DNA of 64,000 nucleotides from Alphaproteobacteria bacterium (GCA_016125455.1 WGLS01000007.1:124001-188000); one strand, 5' to 3'; shown: positions 1 through 8,601, counted from the stretch's first letter. The notes: a model not told the origin generated them from the letters alone. A program made the numbers and translations.

Positions 1-888
1 CGCCGGATCCCTCAGGGTAATGAACGCCTCGAACGCCGTCTTGTAGCCGAACAAGCGGTCGTCATAAACCTCGTAAGGACCAATCGCGACCTCTATCGGT
101 CCGTCGAGATCCATCCAGGCAAGCTCGGACTCGTAGTAGTCATCTGACATGAAGGCGTCGGCGCGCAGGTTGAGGAATTTCCGGAGGCTTTCGTTCGACG
201 TGATCGCCGCGGCCTCGCGCAGTTTCGCAGCCGCAGGCTCGAGCCATTCGGCGTAAACCTCAGAATACGGACGGGCGACGAGACCGCCCCCTTCTTCGTG
301 GCGAATGACGGTGTAGCCGGACCGGAACGCCTCCGCGTCGCCGGGGTGGTCGGCTATCCACGCCTCGAAGGCTTCCTTGGTCATGTCGGGCGGGTAGAAC
401 CCGGCGCCGTCGGGCCGTTCGCTGTCGCCATAGAACGGCGCATCGCCGTCAAGCGAATCCCATGGACCAAAGTGAAGATCAAAAAGGTCAAGGCCCAGCT
501 TGCCGCGCTCGCCGCCGATCATCGAAATCTCGTCGCGCGTGGCGGGGTTCATCGGCGACAGTTGCCAAAGGTATATCTCCGACATAAGACTCGCCGCATC
601 CACAAGGAGATTGACGACCTCGCGCTCTTCTTCCGTCAGGAACGCGACGTCAGGCGCCATGTCTATTCTCGCGAACTCCGCCCGCATCTCCCGGAGCCGG
701 TCTATTGAAACGAGTTCGGCGGAAGCCGGCGCAGCGCCTTCGGCAACTTGCTCGGACGAGGTGCTGGCCGTCGGCTCGCGCCCAACGCCGCTCGCGTCAT
801 CCCCGCCGCCGCAGGCGGCCAGGAGTACCGATGCCGACGAAACGGCCATCAGGCGGCGGGCGGCGAGACGGTTTGACAACGGCATCAT
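1..888 (-). CDS. M49-like (dipeptidyl-peptidase III family) lipoprotein, 3' end outside window
   Basis: The gene reads leftward and runs off the window, so only the N-terminal ~296 residues are visible. It starts with two adjacent ATG codons (888 and 885) after AGGAG, with an N-terminus rich in Arg and a lipobox LLAAC followed by GGGDD, so the product is a predicted lipoprotein. Segments such as LTEEEREVVNLLVDAASLM, HFGPWDSL, YPPDMTKEAFEAW and IGPYEVYDDRLFGYK resemble the N-terminal half of bacterial peptidase family M49 proteins. The zinc-binding motif of that family (HExxxH) would lie beyond the left edge, so activity cannot be judged. It is divergent from the transglycosylase gene. The family call is from recalled similarity and moderately sure. 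Confidence 0.6.
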   Translation of the reverse strand, partial: MMPLSNRLAARRLMAVSSASVLLAACGGGDDASGVGREPTASTSSEQVAEGAAPASAELVSIDRLREMRAEFARIDMAPDVAFLTEEEREVVNLLVDAASLMSEIYLWQLSPMNPATRDEISMIGGERGKLGLDLFDLHFGPWDSLDGDAPFYGDSERPDGAGFYPPDMTKEAFEAWIADHPGDAEAFRSGYTVIRHEEGGGLVARPYSEVYAEWLEPAAAKLREAAAITSNESLRKFLNLRADAFMSDDYYESELAWMDLDGPIEVAIGPYEVYDDRLFGYKTAFEAFITLRDPA

Positions 889-912
889 GGCGGAAACTCC
901 TGTTCTTCCCGA

Positions 913-930
913 TCGAGCCTCCGGGCTCGA
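913..930. repeat. short inverted repeat in divergent promoter region
   Basis: TCGAGCC, loop TCCG, GGCTCGA form a perfect 7-bp stem between the divergent M49-like and transglycosylase genes. There is no T-run, so it is not an obvious terminator. It could be an operator or simply chance in GC-rich DNA. Confidence 0.3.
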
Positions 931-1074
931 ACGGCTGTTTACCATCGATTAACCTTCGGCGGCCAAACGCGAAACCGGCGGACGCAGAAAATTGCCGCAC
1001 GCCTTGGCGCACATCCTCGGCGCGTGCGATAAGTTTCGCCGGCAGGGCGAGCGTCGAAGCGTTGGAGGGCAGTT

Positions 1075-2355
1075 TTGGGGGAATTTTCTATTTTTCGAGG
1101 GGCCGGTCTCTCGTTCGTTGTGCTTGCGCTCATCGCTTCGCCGGCTTGCGCCCAGACGCAAAGCGCGCCGCCCGCCCCGACGCCGCAGGAGCGAAACGAC
1201 GCCGGCCCGTCATTTGCCGAATGGCTGGCGGAATTCCGCGACGAAGCAATCGCCGAAGGCGTTTCGCGGGACGTCGCCGAAACCCATTTGCGAAATCTTT
1301 CCGTCAACGAACGCATCTACGAGCAAAACGACAATCAGCCCGAATTCGCTCGAGCCATCTGGCAATATCTGGACAGCGCCGTTTCCGAGTCGCGGCTGGC
1401 GACCGGGCGCGAGCGCCTCGCGGCAGAGCGCGCGCGCCTTGAGGCGATCGAAGCGCAATATGGCGTCGACAGCGAGATTATCGTCGCGATCTGGGGGCTG
1501 GAAAGTTCATACGGCGCGATCATGGGCGATAATGACGCCATCGAAGCGCTCGCCACCCTCGGCTGGCGCGGGCGGCGCACAAGCTACGGCCGGTCGCAAC
1601 TGATCGGCGCCCTGAAAATCATTCAGAACGGCTATGCCTCTCGGTCCGAATTGCGGGGATCCTGGGCTGGAGCGCTTGGCCAGACCCAGTTTATTCCGAC
1701 AACGTACCTTTCCTATGCGGTTGACGCCGATGGCGACGGCCGACGGGACATCTGGTCGAACCTCGACGACGTTTTTTCGTCAACGGCGAACTACCTTGCG
1801 AAGTCGGGCTATCAGAAAGATGCGCCCTGGGGCGTTGAAGTGATCCTGCCGGCGGGCTTTGACTATGCGGCCTCCGGTCCGACCGTCCAGCGACCGATAG
1901 CCGAGTGGGCCGGCCTCGGCCTGAAGGGCGCGCGCGGGAGCCTGATCGATGAATATGACCTCAACGCCAGCCCGAGGCTGCTACTGCCCGCCGGCGCCAA
2001 CGGCCCGGCCTTTCTCGTCTTTCGGAATTTCGAGGCGATCCTGAAGTACAATCGGTCTACAGCTTATGCGCTCGCGGTCGGCTATCTGGCGAATGGCGTC
2101 TCCGGCCGGCCAGCCAGCCCCGTCGCCAACTGGCCGCGCGAAGACCGGGCATTGACCCTCTCGGAAAGGATGGCGCTCCAGCAGGAGCTCGCAAGAGCGG
2201 GATTCGATCCTGGGCCCGCCGATGGCGTCATCGGCGCGAATACCCAAAGAGCGTTACGCGCCTGGCAACAGTCGAGAGGCCTCCCGGCGGACGGTTACGC
2301 TTCGGCGGCGACGCTCGATGCGCTCGGCGCGGCGACTGGCGTCGAGCGCCCCTGA
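1075..2355 (+). CDS. lytic murein transglycosylase (MltB/SLT_2 type) with peptidoglycan-binding domain
   Basis: Cleaves the glycan strands of peptidoglycan to give 1,6-anhydro ends, acting in the periplasm. The 426-residue protein starts at TTG, chosen because GGAGGG lies 6 bases upstream. Residues 1-26 form a signal peptide ending in CAQ. The SLT_2/MltB catalytic domain spans about 45-345; the catalytic Glu is E143 in WGLESSYG, followed by GQTQFIPTTY and the DADGDGRRD calcium-like loop. Residues ~355-420 form a PG_binding_1 domain (AGFDPGPADGVIGANTQRALRAWQ). It appears monocistronic. Family assignment is firm; which of the several MltB paralogues it represents is not clear. Confidence 0.92.
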   Translation: MGEFSIFRGAGLSFVVLALIASPACAQTQSAPPAPTPQERNDAGPSFAEWLAEFRDEAIAEGVSRDVAETHLRNLSVNERIYEQNDNQPEFARAIWQYLDSAVSESRLATGRERLAAERARLEAIEAQYGVDSEIIVAIWGLESSYGAIMGDNDAIEALATLGWRGRRTSYGRSQLIGALKIIQNGYASRSELRGSWAGALGQTQFIPTTYLSYAVDADGDGRRDIWSNLDDVFSSTANYLAKSGYQKDAPWGVEVILPAGFDYAASGPTVQRPIAEWAGLGLKGARGSLIDEYDLNASPRLLLPAGANGPAFLVFRNFEAILKYNRSTAYALAVGYLANGVSGRPASPVANWPREDRALTLSERMALQQELARAGFDPGPADGVIGANTQRALRAWQQSRGLPADGYASAATLDALGAATGVERP

Positions 2356-2558
2356 CGCCTCAGAAAGTTCACTGAAAAAACTCTTGCGCGGTTTGCTGCA
2401 CAAGCGTACTCGCGTGCTCGCTACCGCAGTGCAGCACAACCCCGGGGGTGGCGCTGGCCGCGGTTCGGAACGCCGGCAATGCTTGCCGCCCAGTATGCGG
2501 CCGCCGGGCGATCCAACGCCTTGAGGAACAACTTAGGGAAATAAAGAGGAGGATCCCG

Positions 2559-3119
2559 ATGGCGACTGTCACTAAAAAGACGACCGAGCACGCCGACGCC
2601 ACGATCACGTCGAACGCCCCGACGACGGCGGCGAAAAAGCCTGAAGCCAAGTCCGCAAAGTCGAAGCATGACGGTGGCGAAACCGCCTTCATGTTTGCCG
2701 GCGCAGCGCGCGACCAATACGAAACGCTCCTTAGCGCGTTCAACGAGAACGCCGAGGAATTCCAGGGCCGCGCCCGGGAAGCCTTTGACGCGAGCCGCGA
2801 AAGCTTTGAGACCGCCCGCGCCCATTTGCAGGATGCTGGCGCTGAAATGATGGACGCCGCTCGCCAGGAAATGACCGACGCCGTCGATTTTGCCAGCGAG
2901 ATTTCGCGCGCCAAATCCGTCGGCGAAGCGCTCGAAATCCAGCGCGACTACTGGACCCGTCTGTTCGAAGGACGGATGGAGCGCACGCGCTCCATGGCGC
3001 AAGCCAGCGTCGAGGCCATGCGCGAAACCGCCGAACCGATCCAGCGCAGCATGCGCGCCGGCTTCGGGGATCAGGGCTTCGCCGGCATGTCGGCGTTCTT
3101 CCCGTTCGCAAAGAAGTAG
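2559..3119 (+). CDS. phasin family protein
   Basis: A 186-residue phasin_2-type protein, expected to coat polyhydroxyalkanoate granules. The start at 2559 (MATVTKK) is preferred over a longer upstream frame because AGAGGAGG lies just before it. The first ~45 residues are a charged, Ala/Lys/Thr-rich tail of low complexity. The rest is a long amphipathic helix region (EEFQGRAREAFDASRESFETARAHL, split here into its repeating Glu/Ala/Arg pattern) typical of phasins. It is preceded by a 203-bp intergenic region in which no other gene is seen, and followed by a strong terminator at 3187-3217. PHA synthesis genes are not in the window, so the granule role is inferred from family. Confidence 0.85.
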   Translation: MATVTKKTTEHADATITSNAPTTAAKKPEAKSAKSKHDGGETAFMFAGAARDQYETLLSAFNENAEEFQGRAREAFDASRESFETARAHLQDAGAEMMDAARQEMTDAVDFASEISRAKSVGEALEIQRDYWTRLFEGRMERTRSMAQASVEAMRETAEPIQRSMRAGFGDQGFAGMSAFFPFAKK

Positions 3120-3186
3120 CCGCCTCGACCGGCATCGGCGACATCGCTTATAGTTGCGGCGCAATGCCAAACGACGATCAGACCCG

Positions 3187-3217
3187 CCCCCTCGGTACGC
3201 AAGCCGAGGGGGTTTTT
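3187..3217 (+). terminator. rho-independent terminator after phasin gene
   Basis: CCCCCTCGG (3187-3195), an 8-base loop and CCGAGGGGG (3204-3212) form a perfect 9-bp GC stem followed by TTTTT (3213-3217). It lies inside the longest possible mnmD reading frame, which argues that mnmD starts downstream of it, or that it acts as an attenuator. Confidence 0.8.
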
Positions 3218-3235
3218 GCTTCAGGCGGCCCCGGC

Positions 3236-3940
3236 GTGCGCCCGGCGTCCATTGAATGGACCGCCAGCAGCGCCGGCCCCCGCTCTGCGGACTTTGGCGA
3301 CATCTACTTCGCCGCCGACGGGCTGGCGGAAAGCAGGCACGTATTCATCGGCGGCTCCCGGATTGCCGAGCGAATTGCGGCGGGCGGCGATATAGTAATC
3401 GCCGAAACGGGATTTGGATCCGGGCTAAACTTCCTTGCGGCCTGGGATGCATGGCTCAGCCGCGATATGGGGAACTGCGGACGATTGACCTTTGTCAGTT
3501 GCGAATTTCGCCCGATGCGCAAGGACGACCTGGCCCGCTCTCATGCCACATTTCCCGAGATCAGCGCCCTTTCGGCGCGGCTTGTCGATGCCTACCCGGC
3601 ACTGGTGGCCGGACCCCACGACATTGATCTCGACGAGGGCGTCCGTCTGCGTCTGATTTTTGACGAAGCCGCCGCCTTCCGGTTCGAAACATTCACCGCC
3701 GACGCCTGGTTCCTCGATGGTTTCGCGCCCTCCCGGAACCCCGAAATGTGGCGCTGCGAGTTGCTTGCGGCCGTGGCGGCCCGTTCCCGCCCCGGAACCC
3801 GTGCGGCGACGTTCACCGTCGCAGGCGCTGTGCGACGCGGCCTGCAATGCGTCGGCTTCGACGTGGAAAAGCGACCGGGTTTTGGCCAGAAGCGGGAAAT
3901 GCTGACCGCGACATTCGTCGGCCCGTCCCGCCATGACTGA
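3236..3940 (+). CDS. mnmD: tRNA (5-methylaminomethyl-2-thiouridine)(34) methyltransferase MnmD
   Basis: SAM-dependent methylation of nm5s2U to mnm5s2U at the wobble base of tRNAs, the last step of the MnmE/MnmG pathway. Family landmarks are FGDIYFA, the SAM-binding AETGFGSGLNFLAAW, FEFRP-like CEFRPMRKDDL, WFLDGFAPSRNPEMW and the C-terminal GFGQKREML. I chose GTG 3236 (234 aa), with AGGCGG seven bases upstream, because a terminator hairpin occupies the start of the longer frame from ATG 3164 (258 aa). Its end overlaps the next gene by 8 bases. In many bacteria this domain is fused to the downstream oxidase; here the two are separate frames. Confidence 0.88.
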   Translation: MRPASIEWTASSAGPRSADFGDIYFAADGLAESRHVFIGGSRIAERIAAGGDIVIAETGFGSGLNFLAAWDAWLSRDMGNCGRLTFVSCEFRPMRKDDLARSHATFPEISALSARLVDAYPALVAGPHDIDLDEGVRLRLIFDEAAAFRFETFTADAWFLDGFAPSRNPEMWRCELLAAVAARSRPGTRAATFTVAGAVRRGLQCVGFDVEKRPGFGQKREMLTATFVGPSRHD

Positions 3941-5156
3941 ACCTTGGTACGACCTGTCATCAGTGACGCCGGTCGCACGCGGCGCACGCATCGCCATTGT
4001 CGGCGCGGGGATCGCTGGCGCCGCCATTGCCGATGCGATGTCGCGCAGGGGCGTCGACGCGGTCGTGTTCGATCCGGATGGCCCAGCCGCTGGCGCGTCA
4101 GGAAATCCGGGCGGCCTCGTCATGCCGCGGCTTGATCTCGGCGACGGTGCGCCGGCGACGTTTTTTCGCGACGCCTACCTGTTCGCCCTCGAGATCCTGG
4201 CCCGGCTTGATCCGGCCGGGGCGTTCTTCAACCGTTGCGGCGTAACGCTAAAGGCGACGGACGACGAAGAGCGGGCTCGGCAGGTCCGGCTGCTTGCCGC
4301 CGGCGCGCTGCCCGACGCGCACATGGTCAGTCGCAATGAAGGGCTGCATTTTCCCACCGGCGGCGTGGTCGATCCGAGGAGATACGTTTCGGCGCTGCTC
4401 GGCGATGCCGAGGTCAGGCGGGAGCGCGTCATCGCCATCGAGCAGGCGGACGACCTCTTGCTTCGGACGAAAAACTCCACCGACCGCTTCGACGGCATTG
4501 TCCTGGCGAACGGGCGCGAGGCGATCCGCCTTCTGCCGGCGCGTGGGCTGCCCCTGACCGGCGTCGCCGGACAGATCGACCACTTTCCCCGCGTCGAGCC
4601 GCCCGTCGGCGCGATCGCGGCAGGGCCCTACCTGGCCTCGGCGCCGGGCGGCGGGATACTGGTCGGCGGGACCTATGACCGGATTGAAGCCTTCGCGACG
4701 CCCGTTGCGACGACCGCATCCACCGCAGAAAACATCGCCGCAGCCGCGAGCCTTGGCGTCGTCGTTCCGGCGGACGCCGAGAGCCGCCCCCGCGCCGCGG
4801 TGCGGTGCCAGACGCCCGACCGACTTCCTGTCGTGGGACCGTTGCCTGACTGGGGGTCCTATGGCGGCGCCTATGACGATCTCCGCTTTGGCAAGCGAGG
4901 TCCCTACCCGGAAGCAACTTATCTGTCTGGCGCATTCATTCTCGCAGGGCTCGGCTCGCGCGGGCTCGTGACAGCGCCATTTTGCGCTGAGATTCTGGCC
5001 GCTCAGATGGTCGGCGACGCGCCGCCGGCATCGCCGGCCGTCCTTGCCGCTTTGCATCCTGCGCGTTTCTTCATCCGCGACTACAAGCGCGCAAGGCCCG
5101 GAAAGGCCATAGACCAAAGCCAGAGATTAAGGCCAGAAACTAACGCGACAGACTAG
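3933..5156 (+). CDS. mnmC: FAD-dependent 5-carboxymethylaminomethyl-2-thiouridine oxidoreductase (MnmC oxidase domain)
   Basis: A 407-residue DAO-type flavoenzyme that removes the carboxymethyl group of cmnm5s2U34 to give nm5s2U for MnmD. The Rossmann motif is IAIVGAGIAGAAIADAM (residues ~23-39), followed by the family hallmark AAGASGNPGGLVMPRL, then FPTGGVVDPRRYVSALL and a C-terminal GLGSRGLVTAPFCAEILA. ATG 3933 overlaps the mnmD stop by 8 bases, so the two are translationally coupled. The N-terminal TEPWY segment looks like the linker of fused MnmC proteins. Fusion by sequence error is possible but the overlap with good start context favours two natural genes. Confidence 0.88.
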   Translation: MTEPWYDLSSVTPVARGARIAIVGAGIAGAAIADAMSRRGVDAVVFDPDGPAAGASGNPGGLVMPRLDLGDGAPATFFRDAYLFALEILARLDPAGAFFNRCGVTLKATDDEERARQVRLLAAGALPDAHMVSRNEGLHFPTGGVVDPRRYVSALLGDAEVRRERVIAIEQADDLLLRTKNSTDRFDGIVLANGREAIRLLPARGLPLTGVAGQIDHFPRVEPPVGAIAAGPYLASAPGGGILVGGTYDRIEAFATPVATTASTAENIAAAASLGVVVPADAESRPRAAVRCQTPDRLPVVGPLPDWGSYGGAYDDLRFGKRGPYPEATYLSGAFILAGLGSRGLVTAPFCAEILAAQMVGDAPPASPAVLAALHPARFFIRDYKRARPGKAIDQSQRLRPETNATD

Positions 5157-5282
5157 GGCGACATACTAAGGCGCGCGAATGACGTCGACCGTGGCGGCCC
5201 GCCGCGCAGCGCCCTTGCCCCTGAACGCCTCAGGGGGTACCTCGCCGGGCACGTCCCGACGCAACGATCTCAGGTGACCGAC

Positions 5283-6671
5283 ATGAAGGAAACGCCTTTC
5301 GGCCCGGTATTCGACAACATGCTCGAAGGCATTGGCCGCACGCCGATGGTGCGTGTCCAGAGCATAAACACGGGCCCTTGCGAACTCTATCTAAAGCTTG
5401 AGGCGAACAATCCCGGCGGCTCGATCAAGGACCGCATCGGCCTCGCCATGATTGAAGACGCCGAAAAGTCTGGCAAGCTGAAGCCCGGCGGCGCAATCGT
5501 AGAGGCGACCGCCGGCAATACCGGCCTCGCGCTCGCCCTGGTTGCGGCCCAGAAAGGCTATCCGATCACCATCGTCGTCCCGGACAAGATGGCGCAGGAA
5601 AAAATCTTTCACCTGAAAGCGCTTGGCGCGGACGTTCGGCTCACGCGATCCGATGTCGGCAAGGGGCACCCGGAGTATTATCAGGAAGTCGCCCAGGCGA
5701 TCGCCGACGAAACCGGCGCCTACTACGTCAACCAGTTCGGGAACGAAGCGAACCCCAGGGCGCACGAGAGCATAACGGGCCCGGAAATCTGGGGCCAGAT
5801 GGACGAGAACATGGACGCCATGGTCGCTGGCGTCGGATCCGGCGGCACGATCACCGGCCTTTCGCGCTTTTTCCAGCGGGTCGCGCCCCACGTCGAGATG
5901 ATCCTCGCGGACCCGATCGGCTCGATCCTCTCCGACCTCGTCAACACGGGCCTGAAGCCGAACGCTGTGGGCTCATGGCTAGTGGAAGGCATTGGCGAAG
6001 ATTTCATTCCTGACGTCTGCGACCTAAAATTCGTCAATCGCGCCTACGCCATCTCCGACAAGGAGAGCTTCGAGGCAGCCCGCGACCTACTAAAGAAAGA
6101 AGGCATCCTCGGCGGGTCGTCTACCGGAACGATCCTCGCGACGGCGCTTAAATACTGCCGCGAGCAGAAAGAGAAAAAGCGCGTCGTAGCTTTCGTCTGC
6201 GACCGCGGCGACAAGTACCTCTCCAAGATGTACAATGACTACTGGATGTACGATCAGGGCTTCCTAAAGCGCGCTCCGCGCGGCGACCTGACCGATCTTA
6301 TTTCCCGTCGGCATTCAGAGCGCCAGACCATCGTCGTCACGCCCGACGATACGCTAATGACTGCTTACGGACGGATGAAGCTCTATGATATTTCGCAATT
6401 GCCAGTCCTGAACGACAGGGGCGAGATTGAGGGGCTGCTCGACGAGGAGGACATCCTGTTCTCGGTCGTCCGCAACCGCGCGAAGTTCAAGGATCCGGTC
6501 AAGTCGGCGATGACCTATCGCGTCGAGACAATGGATGCGGAGGCGCCGATGGAGGCGCTCCTGCCCGTGTTCGCGCGCGGCCATGTCGCGGTCGTTCTCA
6601 AGGGCGGCAAATTCGAGGGGCTGATCACGCGGGCGGACCTGTTGAATTATCTCCGGTTGCAGGTGGCTTGA
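5283..6671 (+). CDS. cystathionine beta-synthase with C-terminal CBS domains
   Basis: PLP enzyme condensing serine and homocysteine to cystathionine in reverse transsulfuration; cysteine synthase is the alternative for this fold. ATG 5283 is preferred because AGGTGA precedes it; a GTG at 5274 would add three residues. The PLP lysine is in NNPGGSIKDRIG (about K49), the substrate loop is EATAGNTGLALA, and the PLP phosphate loop is VGSGGTITG. After the catalytic core (to about 320) lies a pair of CBS domains (about 340-462), an arrangement typical of CBS rather than CysK. A cystathionine gamma-type enzyme at 8682 would complete the pathway. Confidence 0.88.
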   Translation: MKETPFGPVFDNMLEGIGRTPMVRVQSINTGPCELYLKLEANNPGGSIKDRIGLAMIEDAEKSGKLKPGGAIVEATAGNTGLALALVAAQKGYPITIVVPDKMAQEKIFHLKALGADVRLTRSDVGKGHPEYYQEVAQAIADETGAYYVNQFGNEANPRAHESITGPEIWGQMDENMDAMVAGVGSGGTITGLSRFFQRVAPHVEMILADPIGSILSDLVNTGLKPNAVGSWLVEGIGEDFIPDVCDLKFVNRAYAISDKESFEAARDLLKKEGILGGSSTGTILATALKYCREQKEKKRVVAFVCDRGDKYLSKMYNDYWMYDQGFLKRAPRGDLTDLISRRHSERQTIVVTPDDTLMTAYGRMKLYDISQLPVLNDRGEIEGLLDEEDILFSVVRNRAKFKDPVKSAMTYRVETMDAEAPMEALLPVFARGHVAVVLKGGKFEGLITRADLLNYLRLQVA

Positions 6672-6681
6672 GCACATTTCG

Positions 6682-7050
6682 ATGGAACCCGTCGTGCGCA
6701 TTGCCTGGCTATCTATCGCCCTCGTCCATGCGGCGCCGGCGGCCGTGGCCTTCGCGCCAGGCCTAGTCGAGCGGCTTTACGGCGTTCAGCCGACTGGCGA
6801 GACAGGCATTTTGCTCATTCACCGGGGGATGTTGTTTCTTGCGGTCTTTCTGGCTTCGGTGCTTGCATGCATTGATTATTCGGGCCGGAGAATAGCTTCG
6901 ATGGTCGTGAGCGTCAGCGTCATCGGTTTCCTCCTCGTTTACGTTCGCGCCGGCATGCCTTCAGGTCCCCTGAAGAGCATCGCCATTGCTGATCTTATCG
7001 CCCTTGCGCCGCTCTGCGTCATCCTGTTCGACGCATGGATCTCGGAATAG
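6682..7050 (+). CDS. small multi-pass membrane protein of unknown function
   Basis: A 122-residue hydrophobic protein with about four predicted membrane helices (roughly residues 5-27, 45-65, 68-88, 98-118). It begins 10 bases after the cystathionine beta-synthase stop and so is probably cotranscribed. No motif that I recognise beyond a HRGMLFL segment between helices; no function proposed. Confidence 0.7.
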   Translation: MEPVVRIAWLSIALVHAAPAAVAFAPGLVERLYGVQPTGETGILLIHRGMLFLAVFLASVLACIDYSGRRIASMVVSVSVIGFLLVYVRAGMPSGPLKSIAIADLIALAPLCVILFDAWISE

Positions 7051-7074
7051 CCGCGTCGGGAGCATGTCTCGCGG

Positions 7075-7434
7075 ATGCCCATCATCTTTTACGGTCTGAA
7101 AGCCTGCGATACATGCCGAAAGGCGCGGAAAGAGCTCGAAATCGCGGGCGTCGATTATACGTACCGGGACGTTCGCGACGACGGCGTGACATCGGCCGAC
7201 GTGACGCGCTGGACGAAGGCGCTTGACGGCGAGGCCGGCTGGGAGAAGCTCGTCAACAAGTCTTCCACGACGTGGCGCGGCCTCGACGCAGCCGAGAAGG
7301 AAGGCCTCAACGAATCGAAGGCGGCAAAGATGCTCGTCGCGCATCCGACATTGCTGAAACGCCCGCTCATCGAGCGCGACGGCGATGTCTTCGTCGGCTG
7401 GACGTCTGAGACGAAAGCGGCCCTTCTGGGCTAG
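7075..7434 (+). CDS. ArsC/Spx family thioredoxin-fold protein (YffB-like)
   Basis: A 119-residue protein with the start IIFYGLKACDTCRKARKEL, giving a CxxC at C11/C14, then DYTYRDVRDDG and a C-terminal KRPLIERDGDVFVGW, all hallmarks of the arsenate reductase/Spx family. No arsenic genes are nearby, and the CDTC pair is typical of YffB/Spx-like members rather than true ArsC, so the activity (a thiol-dependent reductase) is uncertain. It follows the small membrane protein by 24 bases and may end the operon begun by cystathionine beta-synthase. Confidence 0.85.
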   Translation: MPIIFYGLKACDTCRKARKELEIAGVDYTYRDVRDDGVTSADVTRWTKALDGEAGWEKLVNKSSTTWRGLDAAEKEGLNESKAAKMLVAHPTLLKRPLIERDGDVFVGWTSETKAALLG

Positions 7435-7462
7435 GGCGCCCGGATGGCCGAGCGCGCCAGCG

Positions 7463-7831
7463 TCAAAGCTTCCATGCCGGCCTTGGGGCCTTCCAGATGA
7501 CCCGGACACGAGGCCGCTCGCCAATACACTCCCGGTACAGAACCCGCCAATCCATTCTCCGGGAGACCTTCTGGCTTCTGATCATGTGCAGGACCAAACG
7601 CCCTTCTTCGACACGCGGCTTTGGCAGGCGGCTTGCCCCCCCCCCCTGCGCGAAGCCAAGGCGCAGAGGGGCGTTCATCTGGGCGGCGACCCTCGTCCAT
7701 TGCGGATCGTCGATCCATGACCGGCGCCTGACCTGCCGCAGCCAGGCGACGCACGATTTCTTCAAGGATTGCGCAAAGGCGACGCCGACGCGCGAAAGCC
7801 CCGCGCCCCACTTGTGCGGCGGCTCCCGCAA
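7463..7831 (-). CDS. hypothetical protein, possible orphan or remnant
   Basis: A 122-residue minus-strand frame from TTG 7831 in the only stretch over 300 bases (7435-8016) without an assignable gene. Codon third positions are GC-rich as in neighbouring genes, and the product is rich in Trp and Arg (SWIDDPQWTRVAAQMNAP). I recognise no family. A run of nine G on the coding strand (GGG GGG GGG, near 7637-7645) makes a frameshift likely in vivo or in sequencing; an overlapping frame ends at 7431. No clear ribosome site was found. It may be a decayed gene. Confidence 0.35.
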   Translation of the reverse strand: MREPPHKWGAGLSRVGVAFAQSLKKSCVAWLRQVRRRSWIDDPQWTRVAAQMNAPLRLGFAQGGGASRLPKPRVEEGRLVLHMIRSQKVSRRMDWRVLYRECIGERPRVRVIWKAPRPAWKL

Positions 7832-7882
7832 TGCCGGCGCGCAAATTCTCTATTCCTGATGCGACGCGCCGTTCCGAGAGGA

Positions 7883-7911
7883 CTTGAATCGCTCCGCATC
7901 GACCATAATTT
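7883..7911 (+). promoter_or_regulatory. sigma-32 (RpoH)-type heat-shock promoter for hsp20
   Basis: CTTGAA (7883-7888), a 14-base spacer and CCATAATTT (7903-7911) match the heat-shock promoter pattern CTTGAA-N-CCATxT. It lies about 105 bases upstream of the hsp20 start, leaving a leader of roughly 95 bases that could hold an RNA thermometer; I saw no convincing ROSE-type pairing. Confidence 0.65.
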
Positions 7912-8016
7912 CTTCCGGGAAGCGAACTCCGGGCCGCACTCGACTGCGGCGAATGCGGCCGGAGGCAGCATCAATGCGCTCATTCATTCGTGACTGAAAT
8001 CCAATGGAGGCTAGAG

Positions 8017-8526
8017 ATGTTCGGAGCACTGCAAAGACGTCACCGCAGCCGGTCTTTGCCGGCGACCCGGGCCCCGTATTCGCCCGATCCCTTTTTGCGC
8101 ATGCACGAGGAGATGAACCGATTCCTCGACGACGCGTTTTCCGTCATTCCGGGGACAGTGGCGTTTGGCGGCGAACTCGCCAGCTTTCGAGCGCCCCAGA
8201 TCGACGTCCGGGAAACCGACGGCGCGCTCGAAATCATCGTTGAATTGCCCGGCGTTGCCGAGGACGACATTGATGTCGAGATCAACGACACGACGCTCGT
8301 CATTAGCGGCGAGAAGAAATTTGACCGAAAGGAAACCGACGAGGACGGCGCGTTCAGGTTGATGGAACGGTCATCCGGAACGTTCGCTCGCAGCGTGCCG
8401 CTGGGCTTCAGAGTGGAACCTGACGCCGTTGACGCGATATTTCGCGACGGGGTGTTGTCCTTGCGCGTTCCGAAACCTGCCGAAGACGTCGGAAAGCGGC
8501 GTCGCATCGCCATCAGGCGAGGCTAA
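8017..8526 (+). CDS. Hsp20/alpha-crystallin small heat-shock protein
   Basis: ATP-independent holdase that binds unfolding proteins in the cytoplasm. ATG 8017 (169 aa) is preferred over GTG 7990 because TGGAGG lies 6 bases before it. The N-terminus (PDPFLRMHEEMNRFLDDAF) is followed by an alpha-crystallin domain (about 45-150) with IDVRETDGALEIIVELPGV, the GVLSLRVPK signature and a C-terminal KRRRIAIRRG in which IAI serves as the I-x-I anchor. A heat-shock promoter lies upstream and a strong terminator downstream, so it is a single-gene unit. Confidence 0.93.
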   Translation: MFGALQRRHRSRSLPATRAPYSPDPFLRMHEEMNRFLDDAFSVIPGTVAFGGELASFRAPQIDVRETDGALEIIVELPGVAEDDIDVEINDTTLVISGEKKFDRKETDEDGAFRLMERSSGTFARSVPLGFRVEPDAVDAIFRDGVLSLRVPKPAEDVGKRRRIAIRRG

Positions 8527-8549
8527 CCCCACCCTCCTCGCCGCGCGGC

Positions 8550-8601
8550 GGCCGATTCTGCGCCTCTCGCCCCGTCGGCGCGCAGGATCGGCCTTTTTTT
8601 T
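8550..8601 (+). terminator. strong rho-independent terminator after hsp20
   Basis: GGCCGATTCTGCGC (8550-8563) pairs with GCGCAGGATCGGCC (8580-8593) over 14 bp with one T-G pair, and is followed by eight T (8594-8601). Confidence 0.92.
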
